A DNA stretch of 36,650 nt from Collinsella sp. An2. GTDB lineage: Bacteria > Actinomycetota > Coriobacteriia > Coriobacteriales > Coriobacteriaceae. The DNA is taken from NCBI RefSeq assembly GCF_002160065.1, contig NZ_NFJW01000018.1, positions 1-36,650 of the forward strand, in the 5' to 3' direction. The translations under genes and the position numbers were made by a program. Under the pieces are notes generated by a model. That model worked only from the letters and a program-made list of their open reading frames with translations, searched no databases and was not told the DNA's origin. Of the stretch, positions 25,724 to 35,100 are shown piece by piece; positions within the stretch are counted from its first letter, which is position 1; every line of letters begins with the position of its first letter.

Positions 25724-25760
25724 GACATGTCCCGGACATCCCTTGGTGGGGACATCCGGG
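25724..25760 (-). terminator. probable terminator of the pectinesterase gene
   Basis: An imperfect stem of about 17 bp pairs CATGTCCCGGACATCCC (5' arm) with GGGGACATCCGGGGCATG (3' arm) around TTGGT, 63 bp beyond the pectinesterase stop. On the minus strand it is followed by TCTTTGT. Confidence 0.55.
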
Positions 25761-25822
25761 GCATGCACGTTTTACGCTCGTCTGAAAGCGCCTCGGTTAG
25801 GCCGGGCGCAAGGAGCGGTGTC

Positions 25823-28800
25823 CTATTCCTGCGACTCCGACAGGCGCATCATGAGCGCAGCGATCTGGGCGCGCGTAATGGCTTGCTTGGCATCCAGCGT
25901 GCGCGAACCGTCCGAATGTTCCGCGCCCCTCAGAACGCCCTCGGCGACCGCCCACGACAGGGCGTCCTGTGCCCAGCTGTCAACATCGGTGCCGTCGGGG
26001 AATGTGCTAAGGTCGGCGCGGGCCGACGTATCGACCCCCATCGCTTCTGCACAGCGCATAAGCACCACAGCGGCCTGCTCGCGGGTGAGCGGATTGTCCG
26101 GCCCGAAGGCGCCCGAGCCGTCGGAGTAGCCCATGAAGATGCCGTTCTCTGACGCCCACGCAACCGCGTCGAGATACCAGCCGTCGCCTGCGAGGTCGGT
26201 GAATTCAGAGGACGAGGGTGTGCCGACGTCGGGCTTGCCGGCGATGTTGTAGAGTACCGCCGCCATCTGCGCGCGCGTCAGCTCGTCATCCGGGCCGAAG
26301 GTCGGCTCCGACACGTTCCCGTACCCCGTCATGACACCGTTCTCCACAGCCCAGTCGACCGCATCGTGGTACCACTGAGCCTCATTGACATCCTCGTAGC
26401 CGTGCGCGACACACAGGTCACCGCCGTCGCAGCCAAAGACGACCTCGATGGTGACCGCGCCCTCGGGCTGTACGAAGCTGTAGGTGCCGTCCTCGTTTAC
26501 GGTCACCTCGACCGAGTTGCCGTCGGCGTCGGTGACGAGGACGTTGCGCACCTCCTGACCCGCGTCGGGGTTCGCAGAAATCACGACCTGGTCGCCCGCC
26601 TCAGGCTTCTCGGTGCTGACCGCGACCGTGCCTTTACCTGAGCCGCCCTCTTCGATGGTCGGCTCGTAGTCCGGAGTCTCGGGCGTCCCGGTCGACCCGC
26701 CGCCCACAGGCGGGACCACGACCGGCGGGTTGGTCGGCTCGGTTCCGGGCCAGACGGCGCCGCTGTCGTCGTAGGGCAAACTGCTGGCGATGGTCTTGGG
26801 GTTCCAGGCTCCGTCCATGAGCATGGCCGAGTAGCAGGAAGCGGCGGTAACGGTATCATCGAACTTTCCGGGAAGGATGGGGCCCTCGGCGTTTCCGCCC
26901 GGATAGGTGCAGTTTGACTCCACAAAGCGGACATCACTAATAAACGAGATGGAATGGGTATCCTTGCCGTCCTCCGTCCTGCCCATCCAGGGACTCCAAT
27001 GTTCTTTGGACAGGTTCGAAGGCATGGTGCACCCGATGAAGGTCGTTGCGGAGGAGACGTTCGCGTAGCTGGGATGTTTGAGGCCGGCATTAAAGCCCTC
27101 GTAAATCGTGTGGCCGTCGTCATCCACATGCTGCCCCTCGTAGTAGCACAGCGTCTGCCAAGGCCTGCCAAGGTAAACATCCTTCAACGAGGAGTCCGCG
27201 GTCAGCGTGCAGTCGTTGAACACGAGACCGGTGTAGCCCTTCTTCGTGTTGGGCGCAGTGTAGTAACCGCTCGTGCGGCCCGGGAATGCCACCATGTTAA
27301 TGGTGCACTTGTCGAAATAGGCATCCGCGTCGCCGAAGATGAAGTCGACAGTTCCGTCGATCCGACAGTTCTCCGCGTACACGCGGTTGCCCGCACCCTC
27401 AACGTAGAGCGTGTCCTGACGACCGATGAAACTACAATTGCGAAGCACGATCTTGTCCGCCTTGGAGTCGAACGCCACAGCGGGCGTCTGCTTACCCTCC
27501 TCTGCGTGGTCGACGACGTTGTAATCGTTCTGGAAGGTAATGCCGTAGGCAGTGAAGCCGGTGCCACTCGCCCTCACGAGTACCGTCGCGCACTCTGCCG
27601 TGCCGAGGTCGTAGTCATCCTTGGGAGCGTAGTTATTATCCGCATCCCACGTGTTCCCTGAGTAGTACGACGCGCGGATGGTGACCGTCTGCTGTCCCGA
27701 CTCATCAGCATTCTGGAAGATGACACCAGGCTGTTTTACCTCAACTCGCTCATAGTAGTCGCCAGGAGCAATGCTCAAAACGAGGTGATCCTTGAGGGAA
27801 GACGTCTCATGCTCGAGCGCGTCGCTAATCGTCTGATAATTGCCGTCCTTGCCGACGGTAACGATATGGCTGGTCTCCTCGTCATCAGAAGCATAGTCGA
27901 GCGAGATGCCCGTCAGGTATGTGCTTGTAGAGCCGGTGCCACCCTCGGGAAGTCTGAACTCAAGCTTGATGTAGCGCGCCGTCCTCGACGCGTCAACCGT
28001 GATGTCTCTACCGAAGGAGGCCTTCGCACCGTCCACGTAGAGGTCTGTGCCAACGGTCCCCGTCGCCTCGATGCGCAGAGTCGCCGAATCCCCAGCGGCC
28101 AGTGGCACATAAACAATCGTCCCGCTGTTCACCTGGGTATCCCCGTTGCCCGGGCGTCCAGAGAATTTGCCGCCGCGCGAGGCATCGATACGCAGGCCCG
28201 ACCAGTCGCCTCGCGTGCCGTTGATATCGGGCAGTGAGGTGCCCTCGGTCGCCGCGAGATTCCAGGTCATGTCCTCCGCCTCGACGCCATCGGGTGCGCC
28301 CGGGTACGTCGAGGTGTCGGAAATGTAGTCGAGCGATATGAGCTTAAGGTAGCTCATATCGGTGAACTCCACCTTTACGTAGCGGGCGCTGCCTGCGGGA
28401 ATAGTGTATACACCGTTAACAGCCTCAAGGGTCACATCGCCGTCCGTCACATTGAAAGTAGCCGTGGAGTTCTCAGTTATAACCAGCTCGGCAGCATCTG
28501 AGTCCGCAGCGACAGGAATGTAGACTATCGTGTTTGCGTTCACCTGGACATCAGAGCCTCTAAGGTCGAACTTGGCACCTGATGACGATGCATCGATCTT
28601 GAGTCCGTCGTGCTCCCCGGTCGTTTTCTGGATCCCGCCGCCGTCGTCATCAGGCGTACTCGTGAAGTCCCACGACGTGTCGCGTGGCTCGATGTCGGTA
28701 GGCGTTCCGGGAAACTGTTCGGAATCCTCGTTGAACGTGAGAGACATAGAAGCGAGATAAGACTTCTCAGAAGTGAACTCAATCTTCACGGTCGTCGCGG

Positions 28801-29260
28801 TGCTGCTAGCGGGAACGGTGATGGTGGGATTACTCGACTCGACGGACACGGGAGCAGCATCTCCCACAGAAGCGTCAGCCGTCGTAGAACCACCGGACAG
28901 CGTGATCGAGAGCGTGGCGACCTTCTCCGAGGGACCAACCACGACCGAGAGAATCGTACCCGCATTGACCTGCGTATCGCCATAATCTGAACGAGGAGCG
29001 AACTTGCTCTTATCTGCTGTCGCGTCGATGCTGATTCCGTCGTACTTCCCCTCAGAACCCTCAAGAGGAGCGGTGTTCTTGAGCTCATCGTTTTCATTCG
29101 GATCAAACGACCAGGTCTTATTCTCTGTAAAGACGCTACTTGCCGCTACGGAAGCCTCCCCCGTGTCGGGAAGCGCGAAAGCAACCCCCGGCACCGCGGC
29201 GGGCGCCATCATCGTCGCCACCAAAGCGGCGGCCACGACCCCGCGGTAGCTTGTGTTCAT
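25823..29260 (-). CDS. SLH-anchored cell-surface pectinesterase
   Basis: A 1145-residue secreted protein. Residues 1-30 are a signal peptide. Residues about 45-460 hold three related beta-rich repeats, each starting near a Trp-containing TW(S/D/N)F/L motif and ending in a YVKVEF/YLKLISLDY-like strand; they look like carbohydrate-binding modules. The pectin methylesterase domain spans about 468-760, with GRQDTLY (near 612), GTVDFIFGDAD (near 640, catalytic Asp) and YLGRPW (near 698, substrate Arg). A bacterial-repeat-like domain follows (about 865-945), then three SLH repeats (about 950-1140) for cell-wall attachment. It would remove methyl esters from pectin at the cell surface. GGGGGG precedes the ATG. 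Confidence 0.9.
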   Translation of the reverse strand: MNTSYRGVVAAALVATMMAPAAVPGVAFALPDTGEASVAASSVFTENKTWSFDPNENDELKNTAPLEGSEGKYDGISIDATADKSKFAPRSDYGDTQVNAGTILSVVVGPSEKVATLSITLSGGSTTADASVGDAAPVSVESSNPTITVPASSTATTVKIEFTSEKSYLASMSLTFNEDSEQFPGTPTDIEPRDTSWDFTSTPDDDGGGIQKTTGEHDGLKIDASSSGAKFDLRGSDVQVNANTIVYIPVAADSDAAELVITENSTATFNVTDGDVTLEAVNGVYTIPAGSARYVKVEFTDMSYLKLISLDYISDTSTYPGAPDGVEAEDMTWNLAATEGTSLPDINGTRGDWSGLRIDASRGGKFSGRPGNGDTQVNSGTIVYVPLAAGDSATLRIEATGTVGTDLYVDGAKASFGRDITVDASRTARYIKLEFRLPEGGTGSTSTYLTGISLDYASDDEETSHIVTVGKDGNYQTISDALEHETSSLKDHLVLSIAPGDYYERVEVKQPGVIFQNADESGQQTVTIRASYYSGNTWDADNNYAPKDDYDLGTAECATVLVRASGTGFTAYGITFQNDYNVVDHAEEGKQTPAVAFDSKADKIVLRNCSFIGRQDTLYVEGAGNRVYAENCRIDGTVDFIFGDADAYFDKCTINMVAFPGRTSGYYTAPNTKKGYTGLVFNDCTLTADSSLKDVYLGRPWQTLCYYEGQHVDDDGHTIYEGFNAGLKHPSYANVSSATTFIGCTMPSNLSKEHWSPWMGRTEDGKDTHSISFISDVRFVESNCTYPGGNAEGPILPGKFDDTVTAASCYSAMLMDGAWNPKTIASSLPYDDSGAVWPGTEPTNPPVVVPPVGGGSTGTPETPDYEPTIEEGGSGKGTVAVSTEKPEAGDQVVISANPDAGQEVRNVLVTDADGNSVEVTVNEDGTYSFVQPEGAVTIEVVFGCDGGDLCVAHGYEDVNEAQWYHDAVDWAVENGVMTGYGNVSEPTFGPDDELTRAQMAAVLYNIAGKPDVGTPSSSEFTDLAGDGWYLDAVAWASENGIFMGYSDGSGAFGPDNPLTREQAAVVLMRCAEAMGVDTSARADLSTFPDGTDVDSWAQDALSWAVAEGVLRGAEHSDGSRTLDAKQAITRAQIAALMMRLSESQE

Positions 29261-29755
29261 ATTGCATTCCCCCCATCAGGCGTACATGGCAAGCCGACTC
29301 TCGGCCGCCATAAAGCGAAACGGAATAGTTTGTTGCACCGCTCTCGTCGAGGCCAGAAAGCCCCGACCGTGCACGGGTGAAAAATCTAGTCACCTCGCGT
29401 TTTCGCCTGTTGGGATTTGCGTAACGTGCGCCCACCGTTTACCGGTTTGACAGATAATCGTCACATAAATTTAACCCCCTACCAAACTATTGTTTGAGGG
29501 GGACAACTGGAATTTGCCGAGGTACAACGCGTGCTCGACTTCCCTAGAAAAGTTGAAAGCAAACGGTCAACGCAGGGTCATAAATCGCATCATTTAGCCA
29601 CGAGTCATCTGAAGCGGCACGCCCGCGAACCTCAAGCCCCCAAGACAACTGACCCCGCATACGGAACCACAACAACCGCTCCCCCACCCTCTGGCTTGCA
29701 CGAAGACCGGCGGTGCTATGGTCGAAGCGTTCGCCCTATGGGAAGGAGAGCAGCT
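29261..29755. promoter_or_regulatory. divergent promoter region of two SLH protein genes
   Basis: This 495-bp region separates two oppositely directed SLH-protein genes and has no supported gene. TTGACA at 29447-29452 is a good -35, but no strong -10 follows at ideal spacing. A hairpin lies at 29475-29502: CCCCCT with AGGGGG and, inside it, AAAC with GTTT. A second weak promoter for the plus-strand gene may be TTGCAC with TATGGT near 29696-29722. Confidence 0.45.
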
Positions 29756-31408
29756 ATGCGAAAAAAGCGAACGGTTATTGCGGCCCTCGCCGCGGCGATC
29801 CTGGCAATCGGGTCGCTTGCGACACCGGCACCGGCGTTTGGCACCGAATTCTCGGATGTTTCCAGCAGCCACTGGGCATACGACGTCATCGATCAGGCGT
29901 CGGATGAGGGCATTCTAACCGGCTATGACAACGGAGCCTTTGGACCGGACGATTCCATCTCGCGCGGCCAAGTCGCCACGGTCATGTGGCGCATCGCAGG
30001 AGAACCCGAGGCAGACGCCCCCGATTTCCCCGACGTCGACTATTCCTGGTTCTATGGGAAAGCCATTGAGTGGGCACGCTCTGCCGGCGTCATCAACGGC
30101 TATCCGGACGGCCGGTTTGGCCCGAACGATCCGATCACTCGCGAGCAGCTCGCAGCGGTTCTGTGCAATTACAGCGAGGCAAACGGGGCGGACACGGCAA
30201 GCGATGCCGACCGCCTGCTCAAGTATCCCGACCACACGTCAGTTTCGACCTGGTCGTCATCGGCCATTTCCTGGGCCGTCGAGCAGGGCATTATGGGCGG
30301 AGCAAACAACCTCAACGCCACCTCTGGCGCAAGCAGGGCTGAGGCCGCCAAGATGTTCCTCGTCTTCAAACACGGCGGGAACAAACAGCCGGCGCTCTAC
30401 AAGAGCCATTTCATCGACGTCGGCCAAGGGGATTCGGCCTTTATTGAGCTCGGTAATGGGCAGACCATGCTCATCGATGCGGGAACCGCCCGCTATGGGA
30501 GCACCGTTGTGGACTACATCCGCAACCTTGGATACAGCCGCATCGACTACGTGGTCATGACGCACCCGGATGCGGACCATATCGGCGGCATGGCAACGGT
30601 CATCAACTCGCTCGATGTCGGGAAGCTCTATGCGCCGAATTGCGGCAATACGACGATTACCTGGGAAGTGCTGCTGGATACCATCGCGTCCCATGGATTG
30701 ACCATCACCGAGGCAAAGGCCGGGACGACGATTGTAGACACCGACGACCTCTCGGTGCGTTTCGTCGGGCCGCAGTCGATTGGAGACGATTCCAACGACA
30801 ACAGCGCGGTGGTGTGGACCGACTACGGTGGAAAGACATTTTATTACACGGGCGATGCGAGCGCAAGCGAGCTCACGTCGTACGCGCCCGGCCACGCCGA
30901 CGTGCTCAAGGTGAGCCACCACGGGTCGAACACGGGCACCTCTGCCTCCCTGCTGGCAAAGACCACGCCGACGTTCTCGGTCATCTCGGTCGGGGCGGGA
31001 AACTCGTATGGGCACCCGACGCAGTCTGTACTCGACCTGCTCTATGGCAGCGGGTCCCAAGTCTTCCGAACCGATACACAGGGCTCCGTCACGGGGTATT
31101 CCGATACCTCCGCAGTTTGGTTCTCAACAACGCCCACGACGCCTCCGGAGCCGGAACCCGAACCGACTCCTGAACCTGAGCCGGCGCCCGAGCCGGAACC
31201 CACGCCTGAGCCAGAACCAACGCCCGACCCGACGCCTAATCCGGGCCCCAGCCTCAACACCACTGTCTATGTGACTAAGTCGGGCAGCAAGTACCACCTG
31301 AGCTGGTGCCCAACGATCAAGCGCTCCAAGAACCTGCGCTCCATGACCGCCGCTCAGGCCCTGTCGCAGGGCTACGGCGCCTGCAAGGTCTGTCGGCCGC
31401 CGGCGTAA
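29756..31408 (+). CDS. SLH-anchored ComEC-like metallo-beta-lactamase protein
   Basis: A 550-residue exported protein. A signal peptide (1-30) is followed by three SLH repeats (about 32-215), here at the N-terminus. A metallo-beta-lactamase domain of the ComEC/Rec2 type (about 215-455) starts FIDVGQGDSAFIELGNGQ, has the metal motif THPDADHIGG (near 266) and ends with KVSHHGSNTG (near 385). A repeated Pro-Glu linker (about 462-495) leads to a small domain (about 502-550) with WCPTIK and CKVCRPP, a Cys pair set suited to metal binding. It is probably a wall-attached nuclease or phosphodiesterase. GGAAGGAGAG precedes ATG 29756. A DUF3006 gene follows. Confidence 0.88.
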   Translation: MRKKRTVIAALAAAILAIGSLATPAPAFGTEFSDVSSSHWAYDVIDQASDEGILTGYDNGAFGPDDSISRGQVATVMWRIAGEPEADAPDFPDVDYSWFYGKAIEWARSAGVINGYPDGRFGPNDPITREQLAAVLCNYSEANGADTASDADRLLKYPDHTSVSTWSSSAISWAVEQGIMGGANNLNATSGASRAEAAKMFLVFKHGGNKQPALYKSHFIDVGQGDSAFIELGNGQTMLIDAGTARYGSTVVDYIRNLGYSRIDYVVMTHPDADHIGGMATVINSLDVGKLYAPNCGNTTITWEVLLDTIASHGLTITEAKAGTTIVDTDDLSVRFVGPQSIGDDSNDNSAVVWTDYGGKTFYYTGDASASELTSYAPGHADVLKVSHHGSNTGTSASLLAKTTPTFSVISVGAGNSYGHPTQSVLDLLYGSGSQVFRTDTQGSVTGYSDTSAVWFSTTPTTPPEPEPEPTPEPEPAPEPEPTPEPEPTPDPTPNPGPSLNTTVYVTKSGSKYHLSWCPTIKRSKNLRSMTAAQALSQGYGACKVCRPPA

Positions 31409-31452
31409 ACCAGCGGGCTTCTGCGGCTTTTTTAAACGAAGGAGTTACATCC

Positions 31453-31671
31453 ATGAGAGGCATCGTTGACAGAATCGAAGAAGGCTATGCGGTCGTCGAG
31501 CACGATGACCTGACCTTTTCTGATATTCCGCTGCGCGAGCTGTCTCCCGAGATAGCGCAGGGAGACTGCATTCACCTCGTGGATGGCCGCTGGACGATCG
31601 ACCGAAACCGCACCGAATCTCGCAAGCGGCACATTACAGAAAAGATGCGGCAGCTGTTTAGGGAGAGCTGA
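31453..31671 (+). CDS. DUF3006 family small protein
   Basis: A 72-residue acidic-to-basic soluble protein with the DUF3006 pattern: RGIVDRIEEGYAVVEHDD at the start and GDCIHLVDGRW in the middle, ending in a charged helix. GAAGGAG precedes ATG 31453. It lies 44 bp after the ComEC-like metallo-beta-lactamase gene. DUF3006 genes are typically neighbours of such genes, so the pair is an established combination whose joint role is unknown. Confidence 0.88.
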   Translation: MRGIVDRIEEGYAVVEHDDLTFSDIPLRELSPEIAQGDCIHLVDGRWTIDRNRTESRKRHITEKMRQLFRES

Positions 31672-31783
31672 GGCGCTTTTTGGCCATCCTTGCCTAGCTA
31701 TTGGTGCTGTAGCGGACAACTGGGAATCGCTCGATATGAAGAAGCGGGGGCCGCGCATGGATTGTGCGACTCCCGCTTGGCAG

Positions 31784-31921
31784 CTCGTTTCGTTATTATG
31801 CAGTTGATTTACGACTTGCCGAGTAGACCCCGTTTTTGGCGACACGCGACCTGCGCTTTTGTTGCCCAAAATCGCGGTGTACTCGGCACTTTTCGAATTA
31901 ACTGCATAAAACCGAAACGAG
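31784..31921. repeat. 138-bp MITE-like inverted repeat
   Basis: The ends are CTCGTTTCG (31784-31792) and CGAAACGAG (31913-31921). Pairing continues inward: TTATGCAGTT (31796-31805) with AACTGCATAA (31900-31909), then TGCCGAGTA with TACTCGGCA, giving arms of roughly 55 bp at about 80 percent complementarity. No transposase or other gene fits inside. It looks like a miniature inverted-repeat element or a very long hairpin RNA. Confidence 0.7.
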
Positions 31922-31932
31922 TTTCTGCCCGG

Positions 31933-32001
31933 ATGCGATTACGTGCGACTGTCCTAGCATTTTTCCCAGTTTTGGCGAGGTGCGAGCTGTTCCTCGGCTA
32001 G
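31933..32001 (+). CDS. possible tiny peptide upstream of orphan antisense element 1
   Basis: An open frame of 22 residues (starts MRLRATVLAFFPVL) ends 31 nt before the GAACAGCCG stem of element 1. The two better-supported tiny peptides end 28 and 32 nt before the same stem, which is the only reason to list this one. It has no clear ribosome site, no LexA box and no CCCTCC leader at the expected distance. It may be a remnant or chance. Confidence 0.2.
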   Translation: MRLRATVLAFFPVLARCELFLG

Positions 32002-32025
32002 ACCGAGGGCGGGTGATGCTCGACG

Positions 32026-32116
32026 CATAAGAGAACAGCCGCCTCTGGCAAGACGGCTGTTCGGCGTGGGCTCACCCACCAAGCATTATCCACAGGAGGG
32101 CTTAAAACCTTCTGCT
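32026..32116 (-). ncRNA. three-hairpin antisense-type RNA, copy 1 (orphan)
   Basis: Read on the minus strand, TATACT (32129-32124) is followed by exactly 8 nt, then a hairpin CAGAAGG/CCTCCTG, a hairpin GTGGG/CCCAC (32066-32079) and a terminator-like stem CGAACAGCCG/CGGCTGTTC (32033-32062) followed by TCTTAT. The same layout recurs in two other places in the window. Here the usual LexA box and leader upstream are missing. Confidence 0.65.
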
Positions 32117-32123
32117 TGCTACG

Positions 32124-32129
32124 AGTATA
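32124..32129 (-). promoter_or_regulatory. -10 element of RNA copy 1
   Basis: TATACT on the minus strand, 8 nt before the predicted RNA start. The same hexamer stands at the same distance in all three copies. The -35 region is weak. Confidence 0.55.
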
Positions 32130-32185
32130 CCCCTCGTTCTACGCCAAGGTGAGGCGCTGTCAGGTTTCGCAATCTGCCTTGAGTT

Positions 32186-35100
32186 CTACACCAATCTATC
32201 CAGCCCGCTTATACGGCACACTTCTTGATACAAATCGTGAGCAACCTCGGCGCTGTCAATCCGAATACTGCTTGCCTCAGATGAAGGTCTGCCCAGCAAT
32301 GGCAGGTCACCATACCAGGTGATCTTCTCATCGAAGACGGCAAGCCCCGATCGAATGACGCGCGCTGGAACAACCTTACAGCCAGCCTGTTCGAAGGTGC
32401 GGACAGGCTGCGCGTCTTCACACACATGCGAGCGGCCGCGAGGTGCCCTCCTGCCGATATAACAAGAGATCCGGATTCCTCTGCTCACCGCTTGCTCAAG
32501 CACAGGCGCGAGCATGCGCGCGCATTCCATATCAACGCAAGGGGCAAACACCTCGATTGAACGAAGGGTAGCCTGGACATCCCGGGTGAAACTCTCAGCC
32601 CACGTCGCGGCGTCGACAAATGAGCCACGCGGGCCATCTGATGCCTCTGAGCCTCCAGCAACCTCGTATCCTAAGGATGCATAGACCTTAAGACGCCGCT
32701 TGTAAGAACGCTCGAGCTGCGGAATTGAAATGTCAACATAATCGTAAACCGTAACGGCAGATTTGCCCGGCATCACTCGGTGCAACCGGCCCACCTGCTG
32801 AATGACAACGCCGGAATACGAAACCGGAGTCGCCATAAACAGCGCGGTCAGCTCGGGCATATCAAATCCCTCTCCAAGGCAACTCTCAGTGGCAACAATC
32901 ACAGGCAGGACTGCTGACACATTTCGAGCGTCGCACCCCGAGGACACATCTGACGTCGCGCCAGGGTTATAAAACTTCTCCATAGCATGATGGGCCTCGG
33001 CCACAATTCGCTGACGTGACCGTTGGGTTCCATCGCCCGTTATCTGATACGGCTGTAGGCCGGCTTCCTTAAGCCTCCTTGTGAGGTCACTCACATGTTT
33101 TCTACGTTTAGACATAACCAGCGCGGCCGCCCCGGAGCGAACCGCACGGACAACATCATCCACAATGAGAGCGTTGCGCGCCTCGCTTTCGCACAACAGA
33201 TCCAGCACTTGGTTGTGCGTCATGCCAACTTCATAGCCTGGGTAACGCACGCCCGTAAACCGCGTCACAAGCAGACGAGCGAATCCCTGGCGTCGCGCCT
33301 GCTCCTTTGGGTCCACGGCATAACGGATGGGGCCACACACCATCGAAAGCGTTCGATCGAGTCCATCGGAACGTCGAGGCGTCGCCGAAAGGCCAAAGAT
33401 TCGATGCGCTGACACCCGCTTGAGCACAAATTCGAGCTGAGGCGCTGCGGCATGATGGCATTCGTCAACAATCACCATGCCGTACGACCTGGCCTCGGGC
33501 AACAGGTATCGAACGCCATGTGTATCTGTTTTAGTCAGTGATTGGAATGTTGCGACATCGACCACCCCAGTGAGCCGCGCTTTTCCGCCCCCAAGCACAC
33601 CGACCTCGAACTTACCGTCGGGCCCTAAAAGAAATCCGGACAAGCTCTTACGCCACTGTGACAAAAGAGCCGTTTTAGGAACGACTACCAGAGTGGAAAC
33701 CTTCTCCCGCGCTATCAGCCACGCTCCGATAACCGTTTTGCCAAAGCCGGTTGGCGCCGAAAGGATGCCGCCATCGTACTTCACCAATGCCTCCGCGGCC
33801 TCTTGCTGGTCAGGGCGCAATTCGCCGACAAACTCAAGCTCGACGGGTTTGCCGCTTGTCCGCATATCTCGGATGTCAAAATCCACCCCGGAAGCCTTAA
33901 GAAGCTCGACAAGCTCATCACGACATCCACGGGGAAGCGCTACAGCCCGTTCGGAACCATCCACCAACTCAGCAGGAACGCCCTCGTGTGCACTACCTGC
34001 TCCAGCAAATGCATCCGAGAGGTCCCTCGTCTCGCCAACATATATGTAGCGAGATATGTTGTAGACAGAACGACCCTGCGCTTGCGCACGATAGAACTCC
34101 GGATTGGCATAAGCGGCAATCCACCTAATGCGGCTAAGCGCCGCGGGTGACAACCCAGCCTCGGGCACATAGAGCATGTCGGACAGGACAATTGAGAGAT
34201 GTCGAGGGAAGTCCCACGCATCAAGCGCGGCATCGCCGCAGGAAACCGGCCGATTTCCTTCCACAGCGTTGTCAGATTCCGTCTCTGCAGACTGCTCGCG
34301 GCAGCTCCTCGTCAGCGAGCGTAACGAAGCCTGAGCGCTGCCATGAGCTCTCCGTATGAGGTTCTCAACCCCTTGCTTGCCCACCTTGGTAACACATGAG
34401 AGATACGCCCACTGATCCGCATACGCTTGAAACTCATCATCCACAAACACGCTGTTACCCTTGGCAACCGCTCGGCCTTGAAGTGGCAGAGCAATCAGGT
34501 TGCCAAAACCGCCCTTAGGCATTATGTCCTGCGATGGGAAGAGTCGGTCAAACGATGAGAAGCCAACTGTTTGTGTTCGAGACATCGCCTCAGCAAGCAG
34601 CCGCGTCCCCAATCGGCGGGCGTCGCGTGCAGAGACAGGCTCGGCAAAGAACAGCCACACGTGAGCCCCATTGCCCGAACGCGAACGCTCTGTTGCCGGA
34701 TCGAGCCCATGGGCACGCGCTGCATCCCGGTATGCGCTTGCTGATTCGCGCCAACCCACACCATCGAAGTCCGCAACGAGCACCGACGTTGTGTCGTCTG
34801 GTGGAAGCAACACGTATATACCGACAACGTCGCGCAGCCGCTCATCTTCACCCTTGAAATGAGCAACAAGAACGCGGTCGGTAAGTTTGCGAAACGCCCG
34901 CCGGTCGCATCGACCACATTCAACCCGCGCACCCAGGCATTTTGGACAGATGCCACGCGCGTATTCATTCGCACACGCCGGCGCGTACCCAATACCGCCA
35001 TCCTTTCGACGATAGCCATGGGCATACACGTCGCTGCGGGCCTGGAAAAGCGATTTGAACAACGCGACCTTATCCGCAGTCGAACTCGCCGACGTCACGA

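Noticed and set aside
25336-25764. 142-residue minus-strand open frame upstream of the DUF4190-like gene
   Set aside because: It overlaps the symmetric sites, has no ribosome site and no recognisable sequence.
31911-31924. LexA box upstream of the orphan RNA copy 1
   Set aside because: CCGAAACGAGTTTC is a palindrome with the wrong half-site and spacing; it is the end of the 138-bp inverted repeat.
31690-32001. 103-residue plus-strand open frame
   Set aside because: It crosses the 138-bp inverted repeat, lacks a ribosome site and shows no domain; only its last 22 codons are kept as a weak candidate.
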